From positions 12,592,566 to 12,656,565 of the forward strand of contig NC_064035.1 in NCBI RefSeq assembly GCF_932526225.1: a stretch of DNA of 64,000 nt, read 5' to 3'. Below, piece by piece: positions 1 to 12,900 of this stretch (position 1 is the first letter of the stretch; each line of letters begins with the position of its first letter). This stretch comes from Nematostella vectensis. Its lineage: Eukaryota; Cnidaria; Anthozoa; Actiniaria; Edwardsiidae. The translations under genes were made by a program, and so were the position numbers. The notes below the pieces were generated by a model that worked only from the letters and a program-made list of their open reading frames with translations, was not told where the DNA came from and searched no databases.

Positions 1-130
1 TACACCACTATCACCATCATCATCATCATCATCAATACACCACTATCACCATCATCATCACCACCATCATCATCAATACACCACTATCACCATCATCATC
101 ACCACCATCAGTCTCATCACCATCATTTCC
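1..130. repeat. ATC/CAC microsatellite
   Basis: Imperfect trinucleotide repeat of ATC with interspersed CAC units. It continues off the left edge of the window and ends about 120 bp before the first recognisable exon (253), so it is probably intronic. Confidence 0.9.
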
Positions 131-252
131 ATAAGTGCGCCTATAGAGAACGATAATATTATCGCTCTCTATTCATAGAAACCCTGTGTTTTATATTTAG
201 AGTATTTTTTTCTTTTTTTACCTTGATCATGTTTTGGATTACTCCTGTGCAG

Positions 253-3200
253 GCAATATGACAGAAGAAGCGCGCGAGCAGAGAAAAGCAGAGAAAGAAG
301 AACTCAAAACGGTATACCTTGTGAACATTAAAGATACAGAGAGGGGGTTTGGGGCAAAGGGGGCTTGACTGAATGACAATTCGGGGGGGGGGGTGTTCGC
401 TGTATTAGAAGCAAAAGAGTAAGCAACAGAGTATGAGATTATACAATAGAGAGTAAGGAATTAAGAACAAGTCGAGCGAATGAGGCATAGAAGACTAAAT
501 GGATTGTTCTCTTTGCTATTCAGGATGGAGCCGATGTCGCGGCGTGGTTACGTAAAGGTGTGATAGGGCAACCCCAATACGACCCAGTGACTGGTGAAAT
601 AGTCGCGTCACACAAACACACATCAGATATCACGCAACAGGTACATATGCGTGACTCTTTATTGATAATTTTTTTTTAAGAGAAAAAGAGTAACGCATCC
701 AAGTAAACGATATCTCGAACAGGGATATTGCATATCATACACTGGCATTCGATTATGGCAAATTCTAGGATAGCCAATCACTCCGTAGAAATTCTAGCAC
801 AAAAACTGCTCAGGAGTTCTCTGATAAATCATCACTGCGTAGAAGTTCTAGGATAACTCATCACTGCGTAAAAGTTATAGGATAAGCTATCACTGCGTAC
901 TAGAAGTTCTAGGATAAACCATCACTGCGTAGAAGTTCTAGGATAACTCATTACAGCGTGGAAAATCTAGGATAACCCACCACTGCGTAGAATTTCAAGG
1001 ATAACTCATTACTGCGTAGAAGTTCTAGGATAACTCATCACTGCGTAGAAGTTATAGGATAAGCTATCACTGCGTACTAGAAGTTCTAGGATAACCCATC
1101 ACTGCGTAGAAGTTCTAGGATAACTCATCACAGCGTGGAAAATCTAGGATAACCCACCACTGCGTAGAATTTCTAGGATAACCCATCACTGCGTGGAAGT
1201 TCTAGGAAAACTCATCACTGCGTAGAAGTTCTAGGATAACTCATCACTGCGAAGAAGTTCTAGGATAAGCTATCACTGCGTAGAAGTTCTAGGATAACCC
1301 ACCACTGCGTAGAAGTTCTAGGATAACCCACCACTGCGTAGAAGTTCTAGGATAACCCATCACTGCGTACTAGAAGTTCTAGGATAACCCATCACTGCGT
1401 ACTAGAAGTTCTAGGATAACCCATCACTGCGTAGAAGTTCTAGGATAACCCATCACTGCGTGGAAGTTCTCGGATAACCCATCACTGCGTAGAAGTTCTC
1501 GGATAACCCACCACTGCGTAGAAGTTCTAGGATAACCCACCACTGCGTAGAAGTTCTAGGATAACCCACCACTGCGTAGAAGTTCTAGGATAACCCATCA
1601 CTGCGTACTAGAAGTTCTAGGATAACCCATCACTGCGTAGAAGTTCTAGGATAACCCATCACTGCGTACTAGAAGTTCTAGGATAACCCATCACTGCGTA
1701 GAAGTTCTAGGATAACCCATCACTGCGTGGAAGTTCTCGGATAACCCATCACTGCGTAGAAGTTCTCGGATAACCCATCACTGCGTAAAAATTCTAGGAT
1801 AAGACCAGTCACTGCGCAGAAATTTTTAAATTACCCATCGCACTGCATATGGATTCGGGGATACTTGGTCATATCTTAGAGCTCCTGTTAAAACGCTTAC
1901 AAATGCCCAAAGAGAGGGTACTCATCTATAAAAAAAACCTCTTTGTTAGTGCTGTTGCAAGTAGTTTGACGCGCAGGCCTTTCATTTCCTCAGAAACTCA
2001 ACATCCGTCGACAAAAGAACGAGCTGAGCCATCAATATCATCAAGATCTAGAGAGGCTCGCGCAAGAACGGGAAAAGGACAAAGTACAAAGAAGGGACCT
2101 GGAGCATCGCCACTCAAGAGAGGTTAGGAATACCGTGTATCACAGTGTGTGTTGGGGGAGGGGGGGGGGGGTACTCGGTTATGAATATGGCGAGGGAGGG
2201 GGTGGTACGAGAGAGACCAAAATCCTATGCAAAACCTCATGCATACACCTATTTCCAAAAATATTTCACTGTGTCCGGCGACTGGCAAATATGAAATGGC
2301 TGTCTATGACCGAAAGATGCTTATGGGTAATAATTATTCGCAAGAATAAAGGTGATAAAGTCTTCAGGGATGCTACAAACTTTAAAGACCTTCAATGGAT
2401 AATTGTACGATTGATTTGTCTCTGCAGTTTGTAGAAATATATTGTGATCCAATCAAACCAGGAGAACATGATCTCCTGATCAAACATATAAACAGGGGGG
2501 GGGAGTCAGAAAGCTACACAAATTGAAGTAACAGTAAGGAATTTGGCGTAAAATTCGTGTTTCTACATGGTGAAATCAGTAAACTTTTTGCCATCAAAAT
2601 TATCCAAGTAAAAGAAATGTCACAGAACGTACGTATTTCGATGTAATCTTTATTGTGGCTTAAGCAAAAAGAAAAAAAAAAGTAAGAAAGAGAATTCGTA
2701 TGCATGGGCCTTTTTGAGGCCTAATAAATTCTCATCCACCCTATATTAGTTATTCTCGATCTTCCACGCTATTTGTCCATTAAATTTATTGGTTGCTTAA
2801 TTTACTACACTGATCGGCAATACAGCTTACAAGAAGGTACCAGAAATTCCTTCGCTGTCATCGCCAAACACATACAGTAGTTGTTTCTTTATAATGAAAA
2901 GTTATAAATAAGTTATCCATCTACCAATCTTAGATTTTCTGCGCGATCATTTCGCTTGATTTTCTGGACGTGCGTCGTCTCCATTCTCTTATTCACAGCG
3001 ATGGTCCTTTTTTTTGCCTTGCTTGATTATGGGTCGAATCTTTTTTTCTTCCTTTTCGCTTCATCCTTTTATTTATTTTTATTTTTTATTTTGTCTATTT
3101 ATGTTTTTTTTATGTTTTCGCTATCGTTGACTTGTTGGGCTTTTGTGAATGCAACCTAGTTTCATTTTCCTTTTGAGTAGTGCCAAGAGACCATCATGGT

Positions 3201-5116
3201 CTCTTGGTAGTGCTCATAAATCCTTCTCTTTTCCATCCTTCTCTTCCTCGCCCTCCTTTTTCTCTCCCTTCCCTTCCTCATCCGGCTCGTCATCTCCCTG
3301 CGCGTTCTTATCCACCATTGGAAAGGCCTTTCTCTTTCTCTTCTCCGTCGCCGATCTCGTACTTTGGTCGTCATTCTCTCTGATGCTTGGTCTTTGGTCG
3401 ATGTCTACCACAAAACTATAAAACCGGACGCGCCTTCTTGTTACCCCATCGTCCCTAGTGCCCACGAATGGCAAAGCCTCGAATAGCTGATTTGCCCAAG
3501 TCAGGGCATTTTGATTACTTCTATTAGTAGAGGGAGAGCAACTCATTTTGACTTAGATCTACCTCTTTCTGTCCGATCTCCCTTCGGGTACAGTTTGTGC
3601 AGGCGACCTGACAAACCATAAGGCGGAATGCACGTCATCTCGTAGCTATCGTCATAAAGTGTTACATAAATTTGAATATTTAGATTCGCTAATAACAAGA
3701 TGTTAGTAATTCAATGTATACTAAATCACGGGGAGGGGAGATTACAGAGCACAAAAATGACAACCCTCTAAAATAAACGACCCTAAATTCTATACGCCGA
3801 TTTCAAAACATTGCGTTGAATAATTAATCAATTTCAACATTGAGTTGAATAAGAAGAGTTCTTAACCCTTACAAATAGGACGGAATGACTCAAATATAAA
3901 CGTCTTTTTGTCACCTGGAATGGGAATTTTCAGGAAGTTTCCTGGGAAGGAGTTTGTGGTAAACAGCGAGGGATGGGTATTGAGGAGATAGTGATAATTA
4001 CTTCCACAGTTTAATACTCAGGCCCGTACCCCCCCCCCTCCCCCCCCCCCCCACAACGGCCGAAGGCCCACTTTTGGTTCTCAATAGAAGTGCTATTTGT
4101 AGACGAAACTAAAAATCATAAGCTAGACCACTCTGATAGTTAGCCAAATCCGACAATAAACGTCCCGTGGAGATACTGCAAAGGCAAAAAAATCCCTTTT
4201 TGTTCTTTCGGAGGTGGTTAGATTTTTATCAGAGAACTCCCTCCCTCCCCCTCCCCCCCTGGAAAAATTAGATCCACTTTTTCGGATTTCGCACCCCCCA
4301 AGAAAAATCCTGGGTACGGGCCTGATACCTGACAATATGTGATGACTGTCAAATTTACCTTCGAAATTGTTACTTCTCTCTAAGTGAATGCTATAGTAAA
4401 CATAGGGGGTTCAGAGAATTCGCGACTGACAAACGCGGACGGCAGATAAGGGGACTAAGTGGATGCTTGTTGAGGTGAAGATTTTCTTAGTAATAATGAA
4501 CAGCGGTTTCTTGTTTTGCAGCATGTTGACACGATGAACAGCATTTGGGGGCGCCCAGGGGCAGGAGCACCGCTGACCAGGGATCATGTCAAATACGCGA
4601 GAAAACAAAAAAGTAAGAGGCCTGGCTACTCTAGTTCTTCTCGCCCTCTGGAAAAACATAAAAAGTTTTGGGCTTCAGAGCTATTCGAAAGGGAAATAGA
4701 GAAATTAATTACAAATCTGTAGGAAAAACGAAAGTCAACGATGTTGGCAATTGTTGGAATAACCTTAGCGCATTTTTGTTGTTTTCTTCTTTTTTGGAGA
4801 TTTTTTTTAACGCGAAAATGAATCACTACAAAAATGAATCACTAAAATTTAAACAATTATTATTGGTGTCCGATTTAATACTTAGTTTAATGCTCATTCA
4901 AGTACCGAGGGCTTTTTCCATGGTCGCCACGTATTAACGACAAAGCAAAAACAAAATAAGTCGATGTTAATGACGCCACAAACTTATAAGGCTCAACACT
5001 TATACGTTATACTCCTATTCCAAAACTTGTAAGCGTTATACTCCTATTCTTATATACTTGTTCTTATTTCAGCTGGCCTTGACCCCATAGACGTGGATAA
5101 CTTCAGGGATTACTAG
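253..5116 (+). CDS. Unrecognised coiled-coil protein, 3' part of gene (5 exons)
   Basis: Five exons join in frame: 253-311, 524-640, 1994-2122, 4522-4612 and 5073-5116, the last ending in TAG. Each has an AG before it and a GT after it, and phases match (0,0,0,1). The peptide begins with a charged helix (EEAREQRKAEKEELK), continues with a segment ending SDITQQ, then a strongly helical, Glu/Arg/Lys-rich coiled coil (exon 3, 43 residues), then the segment MNSIWGRPGAGAPL, and ends GLDPIDVDNFRDY. An ATG lies at 258 within the first exon, but that exon starts behind a good acceptor (tgtgcag), so more exons probably lie to the left. I do not recognise the family. A structural or cytoskeletal role is a guess from the coiled coil only. 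AATAAA follows at 5201. Confidence 0.72.
785..1850 (+). repeat. 29/32-bp minisatellite inside intron 2 of the coiled-coil gene
   Basis: About 35 head-to-tail copies of a 29-bp unit with core AAGTTCTAGGATAACCCATC and ending CACTGCGTAG. A 32-bp variant carries a 3-bp ACT insertion that completes a near-palindrome CTAGAAGTTCTAG. The array fills most of the 1.35-kb intron and stops about 145 bp before the exon at 1994. Edge copies are more diverged than central ones, as expected for unequal exchange. Confidence 0.95.
3183..3207. repeat. Perfect 12-bp inverted repeat with 1-base centre
   Basis: The arms are CCAAGAGACCAT and ATGGTCTCTTGG around a single C. It sits next to the end of the minus-strand ORF at 3214-3546. 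Function unknown. Confidence 0.9.
3214..3546 (-). CDS. Possible nested ORF, 110 aa, acidic/basic C-terminus
   Basis: This uninterrupted ORF lies antisense within an intron of the coiled-coil gene. The first 60 residues have mixed, protein-like composition (for example NALTWANQLFEALPFVG), followed by a low-complexity tail rich in Lys, Glu and Asp. No domain is recognised. A serine-rich frame is also open on the opposite strand over the same DNA because the region is (TTCC/CTT)-rich. It may be a small intronless gene, a transposon remnant or chance. Confidence 0.25.
   Translation of the reverse strand: MSCSPSTNRSNQNALTWANQLFEALPFVGTRDDGVTRRRVRFYSFVVDIDQRPSIRENDDQSTRSATEKRKRKAFPMVDKNAQGDDEPDEEGKGEKKEGEEEKDGKEKDL
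4019..4324. mobile_element. Short nonautonomous inverted-repeat element
   Basis: The 306-bp segment is bounded by perfect 13-bp inverted termini, CAGGCCCGTACCC on the left and GGGTACGGGCCTG on the right. Its interior has C- and G-homopolymer runs. The flanks AATACT and ATACCT hint at a short degraded target duplication. A relative with very similar termini lies at 63370-63704. Confidence 0.75.
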
Positions 5117-5200
5117 CTCTATGACTGTATTCTACCGAGCACTTCAACACCATCATCTTATCGGCATTTTTTTTTACAATGGATTTATTTTATTGATGAT

Positions 5201-5206
5201 AATAAA
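5201..5206 (+). terminator. Polyadenylation signal of coiled-coil gene
   Basis: AATAAA 85 nt after the TAG at 5114-5116, followed by a T/G-rich stretch (gaatgtctgtttatt) typical of the downstream element. Confidence 0.7.
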
Positions 5207-6790
5207 AGTGAGCACTGCTTTGAATGTCTGTTTATTATTTTTTTGTTAAGGATAAAACCAAAAATGGAGGCGGTGACAGCAAATGTTTTTGGGTGAAATG
5301 TAAGGTTCAAGACAAGCATATTTATTTTCCCTCGCATGGCTTTCGTTGAGCTTTAAATTCGGAGATGTGTGTCCGATTCCTACTCCCACCATAATTTTTT
5401 GTACATTATTTTTGTGTTTGTTTAAGTTCAATTTTGCATGTTACTCGGCGGATTATTAGGCGTTACTTTGAAACTTTTTATCTTTCCATCGCGAAAGACT
5501 GTTGAGAGGTAAAACAATAGTTGCTATTTGTCTGCTTGCGAATTCTGACCCACGTGTCCATGACGTTTTAATGTTCTTTGGACGCGTACATGGAAACTAG
5601 GTCCTTCGTCGTGACGTCTTACGTGACCAATTGCCCAGGGCGCACATGTTAACAAGGCTCGTCGTTCGTAAGGAGAATCCTGGAAACAATCCTGGGTTTA
5701 TGACCACGGGATTGACTAGAGATAGTTTTCAACTGTCGCCATGCTAAGCGAATAAAGACGTGCAGGATATTTTATGTAGTTTCTATTTTTTTATGCTGGA
5801 AGATGTTTTATAACTTATATTCGGGACGCATGCTTCTGTTAATTTATTAGTCCCCAAGAAACCCAAAACAATTTGTCGACAATTCTGAAAAGCTTGGGGG
5901 GTGGGGGTACTTAATGTGACGAAAGATTTCAAGCTTTTGGATATCCTTTAAATCAGACCTGGGGTTCTTGATCTTGATTAGTTATTTTGTCTTTTGGCGT
6001 GAGCACTTAAAAAATAATCTGTCTCACCTCCGGCTGTCGGCAAAGAAAAGTAAATTAATACATTGACGGTCATCAGAAAGAAGTTTGTTGATTTTTATTA
6101 TATAAAGGAAAGAGAGAATTGTGTTTTACAATGCTTATCAATCAACACCAAAAACATGCTCAAAGATTCAGCGCTCTTTTTCTCGGCCACGAAAATCCTG
6201 CCCGGGAATTGACTTTTGGGAGCGCTCGCAAAGTACGTTGGATCTTCGATTATGCAACAAAGACATAATAATAACAGGGAAAATACAATGAAAAATTATT
6301 TATAACAATCAATCAAATATATTTCTTCGACAGCCTGACTTGAATAGGCTTTTGCAGAACGCAAGTAAGTTTGAAAATGCTTTTTGACAAATGAATGGAG
6401 TGATCAAGGGCGGATCTAGGGGTGGCCCGAGCGGGCCCCGCCCACACCTATTTTCGGATATTTGGCTTAAAAATAGAGAAGAACAATGAATCCGCCCCCT
6501 TTCTTGAAACTCTTGCTTCGCCCCCCGCCCCTCCTGGAACCGCCCCTGATGATCAGATTTTAGAGATTTTGGATTTTATTTGAAGAACTCTTTGAATTCT
6601 TTGGACATACCATGGCTTCATATTAATGCTTTTTATTTCATTCAAAATAAGCTTCTAATTTCCATTCTGAATACTAGCTCCCTATGTAAAGGATCGAATG
6701 TAGTGTCTTTTTCTGAATCAAGCACTTGTTGAATTGCCTGGTTAGTCCAGGTCATGTAGTGGTAGTAGAAAACATAACAAAGACAGAGCA
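5207..6790. other. Intergenic region between two convergent 3' ends
   Basis: AT-rich sequence between the coiled-coil gene (+) and the Grb-like gene (-). No credible coding exon was seen. A small element at about 6404-6549 has imperfect inverted ends (TCAAGGGCGGATCTAGG; the right end reads TCAGGGGCGGTTCCAGG on the other strand). Related termini of the form GGATCTGCC/TCCTGGA occur near 39055 and 43365. Confidence 0.6.
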
Positions 6791-6796
6791 TTTATT
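6791..6796 (-). terminator. Candidate polyadenylation signal of Grb-like gene
   Basis: TTTATT on the plus strand (AATAAA on the minus strand) about 310 nt beyond the stop codon at 7104. It is the best candidate seen but not unique in this AT-rich stretch. Confidence 0.45.
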
Positions 6797-7103
6797 AAAA
6801 AAATAAAAAAAAAAAACATTTTTTCAGACGATCTGGAGCTTGTTAGGGAACTATTCATAATTAACGCAACGAACTTTGTTTCATTGACAGAGCATTTATG
6901 CCCTGGGGCACACCAGTTCTATTCTAGACCGGCGTAACCTTGGTGACGCACTCGTCTGCACCCTGAGGAGGGTTTTGTGGAATTTCTCAGACCAGAGCAA
7001 TCCCCCATACATTAATTACAAACATGGCCATAATATGTACCCTCCCCTTTAAAAAAAAATAAACACCCACTGTGCTTATGGCGACTGGAGTTTCGAATGG
7101 TCG

Positions 7104-9867
7104 TCAAACACATGAGAAATTCCGCCGTCTCTTGACGGTACAGGGTCGTCTTAGGGCCACCGAGATGCCATTGACTGTCTTTCTTTGATAATATCTGATC
7201 AATTCAAGGATAGACGGAAATGCCGGACCCTTGTCCAGTCGATAGTACATTTTGCTGCCAGGTCCGATATCCTGTTTAAAAAAAAGAAAAATTCCGATAG
7301 ATAACTCGGTCATTTATATTGCGTGGACTTTAGATTAAAAATTTTATAAAATTAGTACCTGCACAAGCTGGCAATGAAAGACTTTTTTGTTCATACAGAA
7401 CGTTAACACGTATACATCGGATACACTGCAACTTTCTCGAACCAGGAACAACCTGTGTGGGGACACAAAAGTATTACTCATTGGAGAATGAACGTGCAGG
7501 CCTGAGACGCGTACATTCTAACCTCCGGACCCAAAGATAATAATATTAATAACCTCTCTTTTGACGAAATACAAAGGCACTCTTTTATAACTAATTACTC
7601 TACTCCTAATTACTCCGCCAAACATTGGCTGACTTACTAGCGGCTGGCAGTAACTACAAATAAAATGCAGCTCTCACACTTACCCATCTTCGAATCCCTC
7701 TCTTTTCATAAGAACTAGCGCCTCCTCGTGAGATATGCGCCCGTGGAACCAGAACTCTTCGGCAAGTTCCTTACCTGAAAAAAAGTAGGGAAAATGATTT
7801 TGCGGGTGCTACTTAATGTATACGGAGAAAAAGAACAACGGCAGAACATAATGTATACAGAGGAGTAAAACAACGAAAGACAACAGCCTTTAAAGAATGC
7901 ATGGCTTGTCACTGTTTTTTTTCTTAATAATAGTATATTACTATAGTATTTGTAAGTTTGAATACTTTTTTCTTTCAGGCTATAATGCAGTACAAAAATA
8001 CAAAATGCCGCATAGGATTGGCGCCAAAGTGAGTGTAGGGTATGATACACCCCTTTCCAGTGGCCCACGTTAAATAACGACATGTCATACTTAAGTATGT
8101 TTACCAGGCCTAGCAGACTTACCTGTCGACGAGGAATTGCTGATGAAATGATTTGCCGACAGTCGGCGTGAAAGTTGCTATAAAATAACAACAACAAAAT
8201 GTAGGAATAATCAATGTGACTTAAATTGTGACCTATTCTAAAATCGTCAAATCGCAACTAAACTGCGAGACTAGCCAACAGGAATTGTGTGTTGCAGAAA
8301 AAACTTAATCTGTCATAATTTAATTTTACTTAAACATTTTTCACTGATTCCGAAATCAATTCAGTGACCGATTCTATATAGTCAAATCGTTAACGGAACT
8401 GCGAAACTTGCCAACAGGAATTGCGCTAAACTGTATGTTGCAGACAAAACCAAATTTAGGTTCTTCTGCCATGCAATCCTTAAAAAGTAGCGCAAATTTT
8501 AATATCCCGGTAACTCGATTCTAAGACGTCACGGTACCTCGATTCTAAGACGTCACGGTACCTCGATTCTAAGACGTCACGGTACCTCGATTCTAAGACG
8601 TCACGGTACCTCGATTCTAAGACGTCACGGTACCTCGATTCTTAGACGTCACGGTATCTCGATTCTAAGACGTCACGGTACCTCGATTCTAAGACGTCAC
8701 GGTACCTCGATTCTAAGACGTCACGGTACCTCGATTCTTAGACGTCACGGTACCTCGATTCTGAGACGTCACGGTACCTCGATTCTTAGACGTCACGGTA
8801 CCTCGATTCTTAGACGTCACGGTACCTCGTTTCTAAAACAAGAAGTTACATCGATTCTAAGAAGTGACAGCACATCGATTCTAAGACATCACGGTACCAC
8901 GATTTTAAGACGTGACGGTACCTCCATTCTAAGACTTGACGGTACCTCGATTAAGTCACGCTTCTAGTACGTCACACTAATTCGTATACAAGACGCCACG
9001 ACACTACCTTGATTCAAAGACACTACGGTGCCGTTATTCTAGAAAAAAAACACTATGGATATTCTGCGTATGAACGAGTATCGCGGTATTATCCGATGGG
9101 TCTTTTCTACAAATGGGCTAGATGGCTGTTACCGGTTTTTGTCGCTTCGTCAACTCCTCAATCTCTTTACAGTTTGTGACGAGCTTGCCCCGTGTACCAG
9201 TAAAATCCATGGCAACACGGTCACTAGGTAACGAATCTTGATTGACAGGCTGGCTTTCTGTTGGCACTGGCCGAGGAGGCGTATCCTGGTAGAAAAAATA
9301 AACAAACCCTTAAATACTACCTAATTTTTTTTTGATTTTGATAGGGTTGACGCGGGAAATTTGCGAACGGTTTTTTTTATTGTAATTGATGAGAGAAGTC
9401 TGTTAAAAAATATATCTTATTAACATTATTTTTTAGTGCTTGTATCATGAAGCTGGGTACTTATCATAAGAGATGGCATCACGTGTTTGACTGTGAGCAA
9501 CGTCCCTTGAGACTCCTTCTTCTCCGTAGATACATGAATTATGTAGCACGGTTCAGAGAAATGGGACCTCGTGCTATCGTAAGTCATTATCAGAGAAGAC
9601 GAGGAACTCACAGTCGCTAATAGTCTCCAAGACAGAGATCAGAGAAGACAAGGGATTTACAGTCACCAATAACAGGGCTTTTGCTATTACAAATCCGAGC
9701 AAGTGACTTGTTAAAACTGCATATAGAACGTGGTGGTAGAAGTAGGTTTACTCACCATTACCGGTGGCAGCGGCTCCAATCTGGCGAGAATCGCAAACTT
9801 TCTCAGCATGTCATCGTAATTTTGTCGAAGTTGAGGCCCATACTAAACAACATAATAAAGTACAAAT

Positions 9868-9901
<34 letters not shown>

Positions 9902-12900
9902 CCACCACCACCACCACCACCACCACCACCACCACCACCACCACCACCACCACCACCACCACCACCACCACCACCACCGCCGCCGCCGCCGCCACCACCA
10001 CCACCACCACCACCATCATCATCATCAATATTAATATCATCACCATCATCAATATCATCATCATTAATTTCATCATCAATATCAATTTCATCATAAAGAC
10101 TATCACCACCAGCAATAAATATCAATATCAGTATTATCGTCATCATCATTATCATCATCATCGTCATCATCATCAACATCATTATTATTATCAACAACAA
10201 TATCATCATCATCAATATCACCACCACATTAAATATCAATATCAGTATTATCGTAATCAGAGGCCTACTAATACGAGTCGTTTCAACGAGTTCGTTACTG
10301 TTAAATATGCTGATTACATTTGATTAATTGTAGTTGTAGTGCTTACTTGTATCTCTGACTCACCTGTAATCCAGTCTATAGTGCGAAAGGTTGAATTAAA
10401 CTTATTATTATTAATCATTTTGTAACCGCCAGCATTGAATACCAAAATCAGCATTATCATCATCTTCATTATATACATCAGCATTGAATATCAGTTTTAC
10501 CATAATCATCAACATCAGCATCAATATCAATATTAGTAGTATCTACTCTACCTTAGCCAATCGAATGCCGAGTAGCCAGCCTAAATACATTTTCTCTTCA
10601 TCTACGCAGAAGCACTTGACTTCTTTAGCGTCCTTACCAGAAGGCTAAACCAAGCAAGACAAGAATGTAATGGTGACAAGGATAAATCAGTTAAGATCAA
10701 TATAGAGAAGATGTTCTTGATAAGCTACCACTTAATAAGCTACCACTTTCGGTAATCAAGTCACTTACTTTTCAAAAATCACCTTAGTAAAAGTATGAAA
10801 GCAACGGCGGAGGGAAACACCAAGAACAGATCCCCCGACCCCCCCCCTGCTGTACCCTCCCCCCTGAACGCGAACGAAGGCAGTATAAAACAAAGGAGAA
10901 AGAACGGCATGAAATGCACTCTGATACATTTCAGCAGTTTTACTCCAAACTGCGACTTGCAGCTATCAAGTTTCATGGTTTATCGAGACGTGAACGTGCG
11001 CACGATAAACCTAACTATCTGTGTTTGCTTAGGCATGGTCAGAAACGATAACGTTATTTTTCCTTATTCAGATCTACATAAACAAGAACCTAGAACTAAG
11101 CCCTAAGGATAAAGCATTCTCTAGGTCACGTTCTCTTTGTAGTCGTCGCTGTCTTCGTTGTCACAGTTTCCCAAGAATTACCGCGAGACTAAAGGCGAAG
11201 TTCGTAGGTGCCTTGTGAGATTTATTAGCGTTTAGCATCGTGTACAGGTTGTTGCCATCGAACTGCGCAAACGACTGGAGGTCTTTGAATGCCTAAAAAA
11301 AAGTTAAGTTGGCTCAGAGCATGTTTGGCTCCAAAAATGCTTTTTGTTACATCCCCTCGCTACATCCCCTCCCCCCACACAGATACCGCAATTAATTTAA
11401 CCTTCAGTCTAGTATCCCGCCTTCTGGTTTTCGAGTTTTCTGAGGTAGGTAAGAGATGTGAGCTCGTATCAGATCCCACGCACCCTCGCGGTTCATCCAT
11501 AACCGACAGTGCGACTAAGCGTGCGACAGCACTTCAAAACGCAAGACAGTTCCTGTATCGTGTAGCTCAACTAGTATTTTTTGTTGGCCGCTTTTAAAGG
11601 CAAGCTGACCTATTAGAAACCAAAAAAAATTAGAGCAAATAAAAGGCTATATCAAAACACCATTTAAGCGAATAAAATAAAAACGGCGACTGCATGTAAT
11701 GGTCATACGTTTTTAGCACTGTCCCCAAACCCGCCAAAGATAAGGTCCCATATTATGTAATAGCTGATGATGTTATTCTATGTAGACTGGGGTAGCATGT
11801 GGGAAATTCGATAAAGTTATACCTTAGATTTTCCTTTATGTGAGGTGTACAATCCGGATCCCCGCAAAATAATAAACTTTTTTGTCCAAGATTTCTTGGT
11901 GTAATCTTTAATGTGGAGGACGTCGGAAATTTCTGGAACTCTTGTGCATTTACTCAGGAGATTCTGTAGAACAAATGACATTATAAAAACACCTCATTGG
12001 CATACAAATATGTTTTTTTTTTAATTAAAAAGACGTAAAAATGTCCATACCATTAATAATATTTTCTTCGCTTTTCGGGCCTTTTCGGAAACCGCCTTGT
12101 CCTCGGTATTTTCGTCTTCAAATAATTTGGTGTCGGCGTATTTCTGCAGCACGAGGCAATTATAAGAAGCTGACATTGTTATGATGATATCGCACTTGAC
12201 ATTGGCATATGAGAGACACCACTATCGGCTAGTGATGGGTAAACAAGGATAACCCCTCAAAATGTCATGGGCACAAATCGCAATCTGTCAATAATCTAAT
12301 CCAGACTGCTAAAGTAAGTCACGCCCTGATGTATGTACCATAGTCTACTACGCAGGGAAATCACTATTGCCCTGCTTGGAGGTCCTGTGGCAAGGCGACG
12401 AGCGCGCAGCGAAGACCGCCGGAGCTATTCCGATTCATTTTTGGTTTTCAAATGTTTGAGAGACGTCGACGGCGGAGGTGGCTTTATTTACCAAACAGGG
12501 TTCCAACAGATCGTCACTTACAGTCAAATACAAGGTTGAAGTTGCGTCTTAGCAGCCTAAAAAGCTAAAAAAAAACTAAAAGTGTTTGTTTTCAAAACTT
12601 GTTAGAGTAAATGACAACGACTTAGCTTTTGCTACGCTTGCGGCATCATATCGGAGTCGAGTGCCTAATGTTAGAGGCCGTGATTTGTGGGGAACACAGC
12701 GACTCGTCGTAGCCTTACATTCGATTTATTTTCGTAAGATACCTACCGCCGTGTTTGTGAAGAAGTCGTAGCCTTATTCGACTTATTTTCGTAAGGTACC
12801 TACCGCCGTGTTCGTGAAAAAGTCGTATTTTGTTGGATCTTTTCTAAAAAGAAGTTTTGAGTTTCCAGCCAGCGAGTTGTACACATCGATCACTTTTTCG

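Larger units (their letters stand above)
2123..4521 (+). other. Intron 3 of the coiled-coil gene
   Basis: A 2.4-kb intron of AT-rich unique sequence. It holds a perfect 25-bp palindrome (3183-3207), a minus-strand ORF of doubtful status (3214-3546) and a small inverted-repeat element (4019-4324). No further exon of the host gene is evident. Confidence 0.6.

Noticed and set aside
785-1850. CRISPR array or heat-shock element cluster
   Set aside because: The units are contiguous with no unique spacers, and the host is eukaryotic. GAAGTTC has one base between GAA and TTC, whereas a heat-shock element needs two.
7715-8257. 180-aa minus-strand ORF
   Set aside because: It runs through two true SH2/BPS exons and their intron in the wrong frame; the correct frame is set by the SH2 motif WFHGRIS.
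9681-10239. Poly-His, poly-Pro, poly-Gly and poly-Val ORFs
   Set aside because: They are translations of the CAC/ATC microsatellite in different frames, inside an intron of the Grb-like gene.
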